A stretch of 64,000 nucleotides of DNA, taken from Actinomucor elegans (lineage: Eukaryota; Mucoromycota; Mucoromycetes; Mucorales; Mucoraceae). Positions within the stretch are counted from its first letter, which is position 1; each line of letters opens with the position of its first letter. The notes under the pieces are model-generated. The model was not told the origin of the DNA. It ran no database searches and saw only the letters and a list, made by a program, of their open reading frames with translations. The DNA is taken from assembly GCA_026027325.1 (NCBI GenBank), contig JAMSLZ010000001.1:4402001-4466000 (forward strand), given 5' to 3'. The position numbers and the translations under genes were made by a program. Below are positions 11,279 to 21,705 of this stretch, one piece after another.

Positions 11279-11914
11279 TTAAGAAGATGGTGTTGGTTCA
11301 GCAGGAGCAGCAGCAGGAGCGCTCTTTGTCTATCAAGTTTCGGGAATATTTTAGTGATCTGAGCCCCATCATAAACCAAGCCCACTACTTTACCTGTGTA
11401 CCAACTATAGAACCTGTAGTAAGATAGATAACAGTAAGTATACTATTTTCAATATCAAGACACAAGTAGCTTACCGATAATGATACCGAGAATAACCAAG
11501 ATTGTAACGGCTATAATGATTTTCCACTTTAAATCTTTCCACCACATTCTCTTTCTCACTTGGTTAGCACCACGGCGAAAGTGGCCAGCAGTTGCCTGTA
11601 AGTCCTCTAAAAGAAAATATATAGGCTGTTAAATATCATACAGACACATAATGTACACGTATTTACCTGTTTTTCCTCTGAGATCGTCTAATCTTTCACC
11701 TCTTTGCATAGCTTTGTCAATGTTCTCTTGCATGATGCCAACAACCTCATCTACTTGTTGTTGGACACGGGCTGTCTTGTTGTTTCCACCAGCATTATCA
11801 GCTCCACGCTGAGAGTTATTGGGAATATAAGGATCATAGGGCTCAGACCTAGAATAAACACATAATACATGTATTAGTGAATATTTTAACAAACAATAAG
11901 ACGGGAAGTTACAT
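11279..11914 (-). CDS. Synaptobrevin/VAMP-type R-SNARE (Snc1-like)
   Basis: Five exons (11914-11913, 11848-11667, 11606-11475, 11413-11394, 11329-11279) give 128 aa. The SNARE helix runs from about residue 27 to 88 and has the R-SNARE signature; the zero-layer arginine is R50 in MQRGERL. A membrane anchor (residues about 90-110) follows the [12 protein letters not shown] stop region, as in yeast Snc1. It would act as a vesicle SNARE in exocytosis and endosomal recycling. The start codon is split: AT ends exon 1 and G opens exon 2 after a 64-nt intron (GTAACT...TTCTAG). The lumenal tail is Ala/Pro-rich and comes from the last exon; reading through the last intron would instead end the protein at GTQVK. 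Confidence 0.85.
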
Positions 11915-12090
11915 TTTGGTATTGTTTCTGTATGTGAGAAAAGGGAAAAAAGGAAGAAATTACAAAAAAATCTTATAAAACCCAAAAAGTAATACACGCC
12001 GAGTTGAAAAGAGTTAAGCTTGCTTTATTACAATTTAACACGGAAGCAGGCTTGAATTTGGGATTTAAAACACCACACAAATCAAAAAGC

Positions 12091-13649
12091 CTATTCAAGT
12101 TCTGCAGCTGTCACCGTTTTACCCTGTCTGATCTTGTCAGCTGCTGCCAAGCCTTTCAAAGTGGCAGCATTGGGACACTTATCAGGAGCGAAATGAACAA
12201 TGAAATCACCAAGCTCATAATACTTGGGAAACGTATTGAAAATATGATCTTTTCGGTCTAAAAACAGTGTATGCTTCTTATTCTCTTCTTGTTGCATCAC
12301 ATCCCACATAGCCCCTTGTTCATAAGAAGGTCCTTGTCTATACCATTCCTCTCTCTTTTGCACTTGCTGAAGGAATTGCAGTGACCAAGCCGTATTTCTG
12401 ATCAAAAATACACCAGCATTGATCATTTTATCACTACCAGGTCGGACAATGATGAAATCAATGTCTTGATCAAACTGAGTGCCCTCGTAATAGTTTGACT
12501 TTACATGTTCCAATAAGGCCTCAACCGATTGCTCGCTGTTCATGACGACTGCGTCCATATCAAGCCAGAACAACCAATCATATTTAGGAAGCACTTTTTG
12601 AATAGCATCAATCTTGCCCCATACTGTGCGTCGCTGATCAGGTCGAATGGCTTGCTGTGCAAACTCTCTCGATCTGGCTACAAACGCATATCCGTGTTTG
12701 TCTGCATAGTCGCGCTTGTTGAGGGATGCCTTGGTACCGCTGGGTTCCATACAGCGATCATAGATGTATGAAGAAGTCACTACCACGACGGATGCCTTTT
12801 CATTACTGCTGTGACGCACAGGTTTTAACTGATACGCGCTAACAAGATCGATAAAGTCTTGATCTTGATAGACATTGGTAACCAGCACATTGTCAGTATC
12901 GGTAGATTCTATGCTATTTTGCCACACCTGACTAGCCAACTCTATCGCTTGTGCACTGTCCTTGTTATGAAATAATTGCTCGACTTGCACTACGCTCATT
13001 ACTATTCCCTCTGGGGTTTTACCCCACTGTTGAGCAAGAGTACTGTCATGTTTCTCTTCCAATAATCGATCTAGGTGAATAAAGCTGTGGATGTCTTGTA
13101 CGATCAAGTAATCAAATGTAGTGTCTTTGTTTCTCAAATGGTTATCATACACCTATAATTCATGACATGTTAATGATTTGTCGGTAAACAGTGCTATTTG
13201 TTACGAACCCATCGAATAACAGAGTCTAGACTATATATTGTCCCAGTGGATAATTGAGAAATATCATTGTATTCCATTTTCTCGGTTTCAAACAGTCTTC
13301 TCTCGGGCGTATTTGAAGAGGGAGGCCCGCCATGGGTCAAAAAGGTATACTCGACGTTTTCCAACTTGGCAGGAACAAGATTATCATGAATACCGAAATA
13401 AGATGATCGAATCAACTTACGTCTAGATTCGTATTTCGCTTCGGTACCAATCACTATCAAGTATTTGAGATTCTTTTCAGTGATACTGCTAGAACCGGTA
13501 GCAATTGAGTGAGATTCATCTATACTATTACTGCCATTCAAATACTTGACATTAAAGAATAAAAAACAGCATAAAAGCAATAGACTCAAGCCTGTCAAGT
13601 GGCGTCTGTTCAAGCCTCTATTTTTTAGGCTCGTCGGTAGGTCTAGCAT
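12091..13649 (-). CDS. Two-part glycosyltransferase, C-terminal GT34 (GMA12/MNN10)
   Basis: Two exons (13649-13209, 13152-12091; intron 56 nt with donor GTTCGT) encode 500 aa. It is a type II membrane protein with a short basic tail and one membrane span at about residues 18-34. Residues about 70-190 resemble a GT31 beta-1,3-galactosyltransferase front half (RRKLIRSSYFG, ETEKMEYNDIS, DYLIVQD). Residues about 267-490 are GT34-like: HGYAFV, WGKIDAI, and the metal-binding DxD as D345-M346-D347 in LFWLDMDAVVMN. GT34 enzymes add galactose or mannose in the Golgi. An in-frame ATG 36 codons upstream (13757) exists, but starting at 13649 gives a normal type II topology. Confidence 0.8.
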
Positions 13650-14914
13650 AGGTATGAAAAAAGAGAATCCAGGAAACAAAAACGGGATAGTATATAAATA
13701 AATAAAAGGTCGGGTTTGGAAGGGAGGGATTATTAGCGTCAAACTAGATTCGAACATTTCACAAGGTACACCCTGTCGCTTTGATTTGTACCTGTAAAGT
13801 AGTGGTGTCTATACGTGAATAATCGAGATACTTGTGGCATTCGTTTCATTGATATATGCTCAAAAGACTTGGGTTCATAATTATATATATATCACTGATA
13901 TGAATGAAGAAATGCATAGCTTATTTTTCATTAAATACGTTCTCTATAGGTACCCGTGATGCAGCAGCCTATTCTGAACATGGAATACTTATCGGATGCG
14001 GTATGGGGCCGAGATCGAGAAATGGACCGATTATTATCAGTTTAATTATTAAGCCAATTATACTAATCACACTTTTGTGACACAAGCATTTTAATTATTC
14101 TTCTCTCTTTCTTCCGCTGGTTTTACTAGTTAGTAATCGCTACGGGCAATTGGAAGTGATTTCATAAAAGAAACTGATAAATATAACCAAGCGCATAGAT
14201 GGTATAGAATCTGATAGAGAGCTTTTATTGATAGCACGTAGTAGTTGATATGTAATAATGAGAAATAATATTGTGCTTCATGCTCTTTTTTTGTTCGATG
14301 GCAATAAAAAATTCACAGTATGATTTTTGTATATATTGTACTGACAGTATCACATATGTGTCGGGCATATATGCAGATCTGTGGAGAATCGAAAACAGTC
14401 CTCCTAAGATATAAAGCGCGATTCGTCAACAAGATCACATTTGCTATATTGAAAGCTCTTTCTATTTCGAATTATACTCATTATTCAGGCAAAGTGCACT
14501 AGCTAGCCCAATGCATGTCGATACAGCTTTGCTTTATAACAGAAACATTGGTACATACGAACTCTACATTTTCTTGGATTTTTAGCCGTCAGCCTTGTTA
14601 ATTGTAGAAAAGTATAACTAGGCAGGCACCAAGTATTTTTGATATGTAAAGAGCCCAGTATAGATAAGCAACAAATAGTTCATTTCCATTAACCAAAAGT
14701 TGATCCCTTTTTGAAAGAATACAGCTTACTCAACCTCATAGCGGATACTGCCCTACCTTTTACATTTTACAAATCAACGTGTGATTCACATCACTGTTTA
14801 GGCAGTCTGTTGTTTTTCGTTATTTGTGGAACAAAAATTGGATACAAAACAATCCAATAATATTTCTCTCTTCTAGATAATGCAACCTTTTTTTTTCTAG
14901 TTTTCAGCTCTATA
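13650..14914. other. Divergent intergenic region
   Basis: Upstream region of both the glycosyltransferase (-) and the AAA-lid gene (+). It contains one good copy of the dispersed repeat at 13958-14039. The frame at 14320-14502 has no family features. No RNA gene is seen. Confidence 0.45.
13958..14039 (+). repeat. Copy of dispersed ~80-bp repeat
   Basis: Starts GATGCAGCAGCCTATTCTGA, continues CATGGAATACTTATCGGATG, then GAGATCGAGAAATGGACC and TTATTA. This is one of the better conserved copies and helps define the consensus. Confidence 0.55.
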
Positions 14915-16584
14915 ATGTCTCAAGATTGCAAGGAATGGATCAAAACACGCATGGCGATACTAAAGAAACAAGCTGGTTTCAGCTTTAACCAAGATTTGTT
15001 CATATCTATCTTGCTATGTTTAATCTCGGGCCGAGACAAACACTTGATTCTAACTGCTCCTCCCAATCGTCTCAATGAAGTTACTCAAATGGCTTCTCAG
15101 GTTCAATGTCGCATTAGGGTCTCAAGTCTACAATTATACTAATGTTCTTATTCTGCCCTTATAGATTAGTCGTTGTTTATTTGGGCTCACTACTGCGAAG
15201 ATGACTTGCAAGAAGCAGCAAACGAGAAATGATCTTGTAGATGCATTATTTGATACAAAGGATGAAGTAGATCCAAGCTCAGATAGGCTTGCCTCGGGGC
15301 AGTCCAAGCATCGTCCTCATGAAGCTACAATTATATCACATAAACCCAGCCGCTCGACTCAAACATTTGATTCCCGAGTTTCAGAGAAATCACAGACAAG
15401 CTATGGAGGTCAAGCATCGAGCAGCCGAAACACAAGCATCAAGGTACTACTCATGAGACACTAAAAAATGAATAAATGATGCACAGCTAATACTCACAAC
15501 CATCAGTTCTCGTTACTAGGCGATGATGATGTGTCTTCTCATGCTACACCCATCAGCCCAGTAGATTTCAATCTAAAGAAGAGAGAAAGACAGCCTTTTA
15601 TATTGAATCGTACCAGCGCATCGTTACAGCCGTCTTCAGTCTATACACAATCGCATAATGATACAGTTTTGAGCAAGCGAGATCGAACGAGATGGTCAGA
15701 TCATGAAGATATGAAGAGAAGTTATATTGTACCTAATGCATCTACCAGAATTGCCCAAACACTGATCATGCAGGAATTGAATGTAGCTGATGAATCAATA
15801 CAATCTCTATTATTAGAATTGATTGTAACAAAAGAACTTCGGATGTCCAATGTCAAATACAATGTGCCAAAGCCTTCCTTTCTTGTTATAGGTATTTTGC
15901 CTCAAGGCTACGATCGATTAGCTATAGCATCGCAATTAGTAAGGCATCATCTATGCGTTTGCAATAATATTCTACTCACCATGGTCATGATTTAGATGGA
16001 TCGATTTTTCGTCAGTTATAATTTTGAAGAGGACATGTTTATACACCAAAACATGTCTTTATGTAATCCACTCAGTAGACAGCCAAATTCTCGAAGATAT
16101 GCGCTGATGAAGCAAGAGGTATGATTACTTGGCCATTATCGCAGCTCATTTTATCCATACTATTGCAACTACTAGGAAATTAAATCCTTGGCTGAACGGG
16201 CCTCCAAAGTGCATGTTAATATTGATATTACAAGATACGTGAGGGACATTGTAGTAGGCATTCGAACACATCCTAGAGTCAAAGGAGGGTTGACGGCTAG
16301 ATGCAGCCAAGATCTTGTTACTGTGACAAAGTAGGAAAACTAATTATGTGACAAACCCAAGAAGTTTCTTATCTTTCTTATTTAGGTCCTTGGCGACTCT
16401 ATTCCAAAGAGAATTTCTGACACCAGACTTAGTCACTATTGCTGCTGAAAAAGTGTTTAGTCATAGGCTTCATGTATTAGCTATCAATGCGAATGATGAT
16501 CAAATGGAACGCGAAGATATGGATGCAAATATACCATCAGACATAGTTGCTGAAATCTTGCGTGTTATCTATGTTCCTGTTTAA
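14915..16584 (+). CDS. AAA-lid / Mg-chelatase-like fungal protein
   Basis: Six exons (14915-15100, 15165-15443, 15507-15938, 15996-16118, 16176-16330, 16386-16584) encode 457 aa. The C-terminal 110 residues (VNIDITRYVRDIVVGIRTHP ... FLTPDLVTIAAEKVFSHRL) look like the helical lid of ChlI/MoxR-type AAA proteins. The first exon fits the family N-terminus, and the middle (residues about 75-240) is serine-rich and likely disordered. No Walker A P-loop is visible, so ATPase activity is doubtful. Fungal relatives are usually labelled magnesium chelatase although fungi make no chlorophyll; the role is unknown. The first donor (GTTCAA) is poor, and a donor at 15119 is an alternative that adds six residues. 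Confidence 0.75.
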
Positions 16585-16680
16585 TAAAGAGTAAAGGTTC
16601 GTCGCGGAGATACATCATCCGATGCTTAGTAATTCATATACTAGTCAGCACAAATTGCAATGATTTATTAAATGGTATGA

Positions 16681-17490
16681 TTACCAAACGAAAGGAATCA
16701 ATTTTTTACGCTTCAACAAGTCTGCCCTATCATTTTTATCCGTGAGATGCACGCCATACCATTCATGAGTCCTTTGAGCTCTGATAGTCAAATAGATAAA
16801 GGGAAACATCTTGAGAGCAAGGGATACAATGTTTTGACTGACCAAGATAAAGCCCAAGTAAGTGAGTTGCTCAGCTGCATAATGAGGAGCAACAGCAAAG
16901 TCAAAAAGACCACCTCGAGGAAGATTGTACGTATTCTTCTTGAAATTGGAGACCTTGTGAGTTAGGCGTGTTTTTCTCAAGAACCAGTGACAATGGGCAT
17001 TAACAAATTGGCCAACAATTACGCAAACAATACCATACTGTGTCAATTGGCTAGAGAAAGCGCTTTCAGGCATACTACGGACAACTAATAAATCCAGCAA
17101 AGTAGTAGTTGTATATACACTTGCAACAGAAACAATTGTTTCCACATCAGTTTTGCTCTTGTAGATATGGATAAAGCAAACTTCGAATACACGCTTGACA
17201 AAATGTGTCAAATTTAAAAAGTGTACAATGTCAAACTGTCTGTTCCAATGAAACAAAGTTGGTCTTTGAATTAAAAGACATACAATAATACTGGGAAGAT
17301 ACATGATAAGCATGGCCTTTCTGCTTGCTATTGTATCAATCTTACGATTGCCGAATTTTGAGTAAGGTGTTGCTTCACCAACGATTGTAGAAATTGCGCA
17401 TATTGAAAGCAGTATACCGATCAAAAAGGCTGTGATTGTGAGTCCTGTCCAATCTGGCACATGCATACCTATAAATGTAGTATATCCCAT
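16681..17490 (-). CDS. Steroid 5-alpha-reductase-like membrane oxidoreductase
   Basis: Intronless 269-aa polytopic membrane protein. The C-terminal third carries the 3-oxo-5-alpha-steroid 4-dehydrogenase signature: RGGLFDFAVAPHYAAEQ at about residues 190-206, then HEWYGVHL and a terminal RKKLIPFVW. Earlier hydrophobic stretches at residues about 12-37, 60-75, 118-135 and 145-165 should be membrane helices. Family members reduce carbon-carbon double bonds with NADPH in steroids, polyprenols (dolichol synthesis) or very-long-chain enoyl-CoA in the ER. The substrate here cannot be assigned. The gene converges with the AAA-lid gene, only 96 bp from its stop, so the two 3' ends probably overlap. 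Confidence 0.83.
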   Translation of the reverse strand: MGYTTFIGMHVPDWTGLTITAFLIGILLSICAISTIVGEATPYSKFGNRKIDTIASRKAMLIMYLPSIIVCLLIQRPTLFHWNRQFDIVHFLNLTHFVKRVFEVCFIHIYKSKTDVETIVSVASVYTTTTLLDLLVVRSMPESAFSSQLTQYGIVCVIVGQFVNAHCHWFLRKTRLTHKVSNFKKNTYNLPRGGLFDFAVAPHYAAEQLTYLGFILVSQNIVSLALKMFPFIYLTIRAQRTHEWYGVHLTDKNDRADLLKRKKLIPFVW

Positions 17491-18131
17491 AGCGTATAGT
17501 TTTTTTTTAAGAAAAAAAAGAATGAAAAGATGATATATTTAATAAGAAAAATAGTAGGAAAAAAGTCTAATCATTTTATGGTCATCAAAACTGTACTACT
17601 GCTACTACCAACGGAGACTCAACTATAGTTTTGTATAACATTTAGTAAATGGTAGCCACCCTAAAGCTATACTTTGACTTAGAGCCCGAGTTTTTGGAAG
17701 AAAAGAGACAGATAAATACTACTAGATAATAAGTTAGTATAGATTTATAAACTCCATTATTGAAGCAAGGGAAGAAGAGGGGGCTACATCTATTATAACT
17801 GAAATAAAATGGTACTCTTTAGTCGTACTACCACCTAATGAGTCAATGAAATTGATTTTGGTTACTTACTCTTACAGCAATTGTGCTTCAAACCTTATAT
17901 TTGCGTTCACAGTATACTGAAATAGCTGGGTTTGACTTTATCTGTGATGTGTGTTCTCCAATAAACTCATTGATAATTAATTAGCTATTGGTCTCTTTTT
18001 TTTTTCCAGCAACCATAAGTGAATCAATCAGTATAAAGGCTTTATATTACAATAATGAAATGTGTATACAACTAATTATTGATAAACCTAGTATACTCAT
18101 AAGGTGTACTGTTGGTATATAACGTCTTAAA

Positions 18132-18213
18132 AGATGCAGCGGCTCATTCAGAATATGGTATAATGTTCAGAGTTGACATTAACCCAGGATCTACTAGATC
18201 TGCTAATTATTAG
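18132..18213 (+). repeat. Copy of dispersed ~80-bp repeat
   Basis: GATGCAGCGGCTCATTCAGA opens the unit; GTTGACATTAACCCAGGATC and CTACTAGATCTGCTAATTAT follow, ending at TTAG. Good agreement with the copies at 13958 and 43036. Confidence 0.55.
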
Positions 18214-18433
18214 ATTCAAAACTATAAAAAATAATGATCGACAAACATAAAGCATGTATCATGTATTTCGCAATTAAACAAATTTCCTAATACCTGATGG
18301 TTCAAATGCGACATTTATTCGAAATCTATTGAGATCCATAAATCATCAGTACTTGAAGCGCATGCAATTTACTGCCTGTTCTTAATGTACATACGGCACA
18401 TTTATTTCATTTTCGTTAAGCTATAGCTCTAAA

Positions 18434-18530
18434 AGGTACAGCAATTCATTTTGAATACGAATCACTAAGCTGATGTGATATTAAATCTGAATTGGTCAGG
18501 AGATCTGGAGAAGTAGAAATATAATCAATA
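18434..18530 (+). repeat. Copy of dispersed ~80-bp repeat
   Basis: GGTACAGCAATTCATTTTGA, then CTGATGTGATATTAAATCTG, then GGTCAGGAGATCTGGAGAAG. It lies 220 bp from the previous copy, in the same orientation. Confidence 0.5.
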
Positions 18531-19894
18531 AGAGATATTCCTATTTCACTTTTCAAATTTCGTATAATTATTGATATGAAATAAATGGGCGACGTCTGAG
18601 AATAAGTAACTGCGTTTTTTTATCTGGTTTAATATACGTTACTCGAATTAATAAAAAGCTTTGAGACGACGAACATTTATCATGGATAATTCCAGGAACA
18701 AAAGAAATGCTTAAATCATATTTACACCATTCAATGTATATTTTCATGCTATACGAACTTTGGTGAAATACTTTTTTTTTTTTTTTTTCAATATCAATGT
18801 TTCTTTGTTATGAAAAATGAGATCAAAAGTTCGGATGGAAATTATTTTTTGTTTTCCAGTGGCCTAACTATGTTGAGTATCCAACAGCCAGTAAAAACTG
18901 AGCAAGTCTCTTGTGATAATGTTTGGATATCATTATATGGTATTCAAAGCATTTAGAAGTATAATAATTTTGCACTTCAAATCTTCTATAAGAGCTCAAA
19001 ATATATACATTTTTTTAGCCATATACAAAGCTAATGAAGCTCAAGATTACACACTCAAGCGTTCTCAACAACAAGCTTATTAAAAGAGGATCAGTTACTG
19101 GATACTTACTGAGTCATGACTGCATTAGATGTACACTTCTCGGCTCTATAGAGCTATTTGAATATTTTTTTTTTAATCCTTATATCTCTTTTCACAAAAC
19201 CTATCAGCATTTAATAGACGGAAAATGGAAAGTTCCCGGCATCCCGTCTAACGTATAATGTACACTAGAACGAATTACTACGTTGTACTTCAGTATCTAG
19301 AAGCCTATCTTTTTAGTACAATAAAATAACGCATTATCACAAGTGATTATATAGCAGCACTGCTTCTTTGCTTTTCATTGTCGTTACTTGAAGAATAATA
19401 AATGTTTTAGTCAATAGATCACGTCCTTTCATCTATTACATTATTATCCTCAACTTGAATATCCAGACAGAGCTTTATAGCTACAAACTACGTTTATCAT
19501 GCCTGCATTAAATCTCTATGGTAACATTTATCTGTGCACCCACAATAGGTATGTAATGTTGCATTTAATGACTATTATATGGATGCACTGCAGCTTTTTA
19601 TCATTAATTAACGTAAAGCTGTTAGCCTTTGGAGGTAATAATTGATCCTTTCAAATAATGAGCAATTCATGCGGGTAGCCCAACAAAGCGTTCTTATTCT
19701 TCGCGACACGAATTAGGAGAATATCACCGCTTCAGGTTAGAGCGGACAAAAGACACTTCTAGGACCGGTCGCTCGGGAACAAACCGCCAGTTGTTGCGTG
19801 ACGTAACGAACTTTTTTCGCATAATATAAGATAGACGTTTACTATCCGTCTGTTCTTTTTCCCATACATTTTTTTTTCCTTTTTTCTTCAAACC

Positions 19895-21705
19895 ATGCCC
19901 ACTTTATTTTCACTTGCCAAGGTGGCTGTAGTAGCATCTTGTGTATTTGGCTTAGGCTATGCCGAACCAGCCATGTTTCAGCAGCAAGGAGCTATTGCAG
20001 ATTTTGGCGAAAAGGCCTGGGACAACGTGCAGCACGTAGTCCATGATGCTGCTGATAAGGTCCACAGCGCTACGGATAAATTCAAGCAAATTTTAAGCCA
20101 TGGCGCTGATACTTTAACCACCTTTACCCACCCTGCTTTCTCTCAATACGCTTTGAGATACAAGAGACCTACTCTTTGTGATCCTGATGTGAAACAAGTA
20201 AGTAAACAACTATTGAACACGGGTACAAACTGATTGACTAATTTGAAAAAGATTTCCGGTTACTTGGACGTTGGAAAAGATAAGCATTTCTTCTTTTGGT
20301 TCTTTGAATCAAGAGATAAGCCCAAGGAAGATCCCGTTGTTTTATGGTTGAACGGTGGCCCAGGCTGTTCTTCTTTGACCGGTCTTTTTATGGAACTTGG
20401 GCAAGTATTTCCAGCTAAAAGGAGATTTAAAAAAAAAAGCATCTCTACTCGGGAATAGAAAGCTAACTTTGATTTAATAATAGTCCTTGTACAGTCAATA
20501 AGGAAGGCAATGATACCATCATCAACAAGTACTCTTGGAACGATAAAGCCAATATTATCTTCTTGGATCAGGTAATCACTCGTGTATTCTTCGATAGCTT
20601 AGAAACTAATCTTTGATTTTGCTGCTAGCCATTGAATGTCGGTTATTCTCATGGTAGCGGTGGTGCCTCCAATACCGATGCTGCTGCTCAAGATGTATAT
20701 GCTTTCCTTCAACTCTTCTTCAAGGAATTCCCTCAATATGCCGATCTTGATTTCCATATTTCTGGTGAATCTTATGCAGGTAAGAAAGCTTACCAAACCA
20801 CAATTTGAAAAATCATCACTCATATATGTTTAACAAAAGGTCATTACATTCCTGCCATTGGTGGAGTCATTAACAATAATAATAAGGGCAAGTTCCAGTC
20901 AATGGAACTCTTGAAGAAGAAGCATACCCTCTCTGATATCAAGCTAAAGAGTTTGTTGATCGGTAATGGTTTGACTGATCCTTTGGTTCAATACAAGTAC
21001 TATGCTGAAATGGCCTGTAATAATTCTTATGGTCCTGTCTTGGATAAAGCTACCTGTGATAACATGGAAGCTCAATTCCCTGCTTGTGCTCGCTTGATCA
21101 AAAACTGTTATGAAAGTAAGAATGTATTCTCTTGTTTGCCTGCTGCTATGAAGTGTAACAAGGATCAAATCCAACCTTACCAACAAACCGGCATGAATCC
21201 TTATGATGTCCGCGAAAAGTGTAAAGGTGGAAACCTTTGCTATGATATCCTCGAATCTGTCCAGAAATACTTGAATATTCCCGCTGTCAAGAAAGAAGTT
21301 GGTGCCGAGACTGATAAATATGAAAGCTGTAACATGCAAATCAACTTTAGATTCCAAATGGCCGGTGATTGGATGCGCCCTTATGTCGAAGAAGTGCCCA
21401 AGCTTTTGGAAGATGATATCAAAATCTTGATTTATGCTGGTGATGCTGACTTCATTTGTAACTGGATTGGTAATAAGGCATGGACTATTGAATTGCCTTG
21501 GTCTGGCCATGAAGAATTCTCTTCCGCTAATGATACTGAATGGCACTCTGAGCTTCTTGGTAAGCAAGCTGGTGAGCTTCGCAAGACTGAAGATGGCCGC
21601 TTTGCCTTCTTGCGCGTCTTTGGTGCTGGTCACATGGTCCCTTACGACCAACCTGAAAGCGGTCTTGATATGTTGCAGCAATGGGTTCGTGGTGAACTCA
21701 ACTAA
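19895..21705 (+). CDS. Vacuolar serine carboxypeptidase (carboxypeptidase Y type, S10)
   Basis: Five exons (19895-20197, 20252-20400, 20484-20571, 20629-20779, 20840-21705) give 518 aa; yeast Prc1 is 532. There is a signal peptide at residues 1-23, then a helical propeptide, then the S10 fold. The oxyanion segment [11 protein letters not shown] is intact. The catalytic triad is S228 (GESYAG), D434 (GDADFICNW) and H495 ([11 protein letters not shown]). Residues before D434 fit the PRC1 group, so vacuolar location is likely. The enzyme removes C-terminal residues from peptides. Intron 2 (20401-20483) has a GC donor (GG|GCAAGT) with AG acceptor; no GT donor keeps the frame into [15 protein letters not shown]-like signals follow near 21765. 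Confidence 0.94.

Larger units (their letters stand above)
17491..19894. other. 2.4-kb gene-free region with repeats
   Basis: Divergent upstream region of the reductase-like gene (-) and carboxypeptidase gene (+). Two repeat copies lie at 18132-18213 and 18434-18530. The 74-codon frame at 19034-19258 shows no domain. The last 200 bp before 19895 are less AT-rich and probably hold the carboxypeptidase promoter; a pyrimidine-rich tract (19855-19890) sits just before its ATG. Confidence 0.45.

Noticed and set aside
13650..13757. 36-residue N-terminal extension of the glycosyltransferase from ATG at 13757
   Set aside because: Would put a second hydrophobic stretch before the normal type II anchor; the ATG at 13649 gives the usual topology.
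19034..19258. 74-codon frame upstream of carboxypeptidase Y
   Set aside because: Low-complexity composition with a poly-Phe run; no domain; in a repeat-bearing gap.
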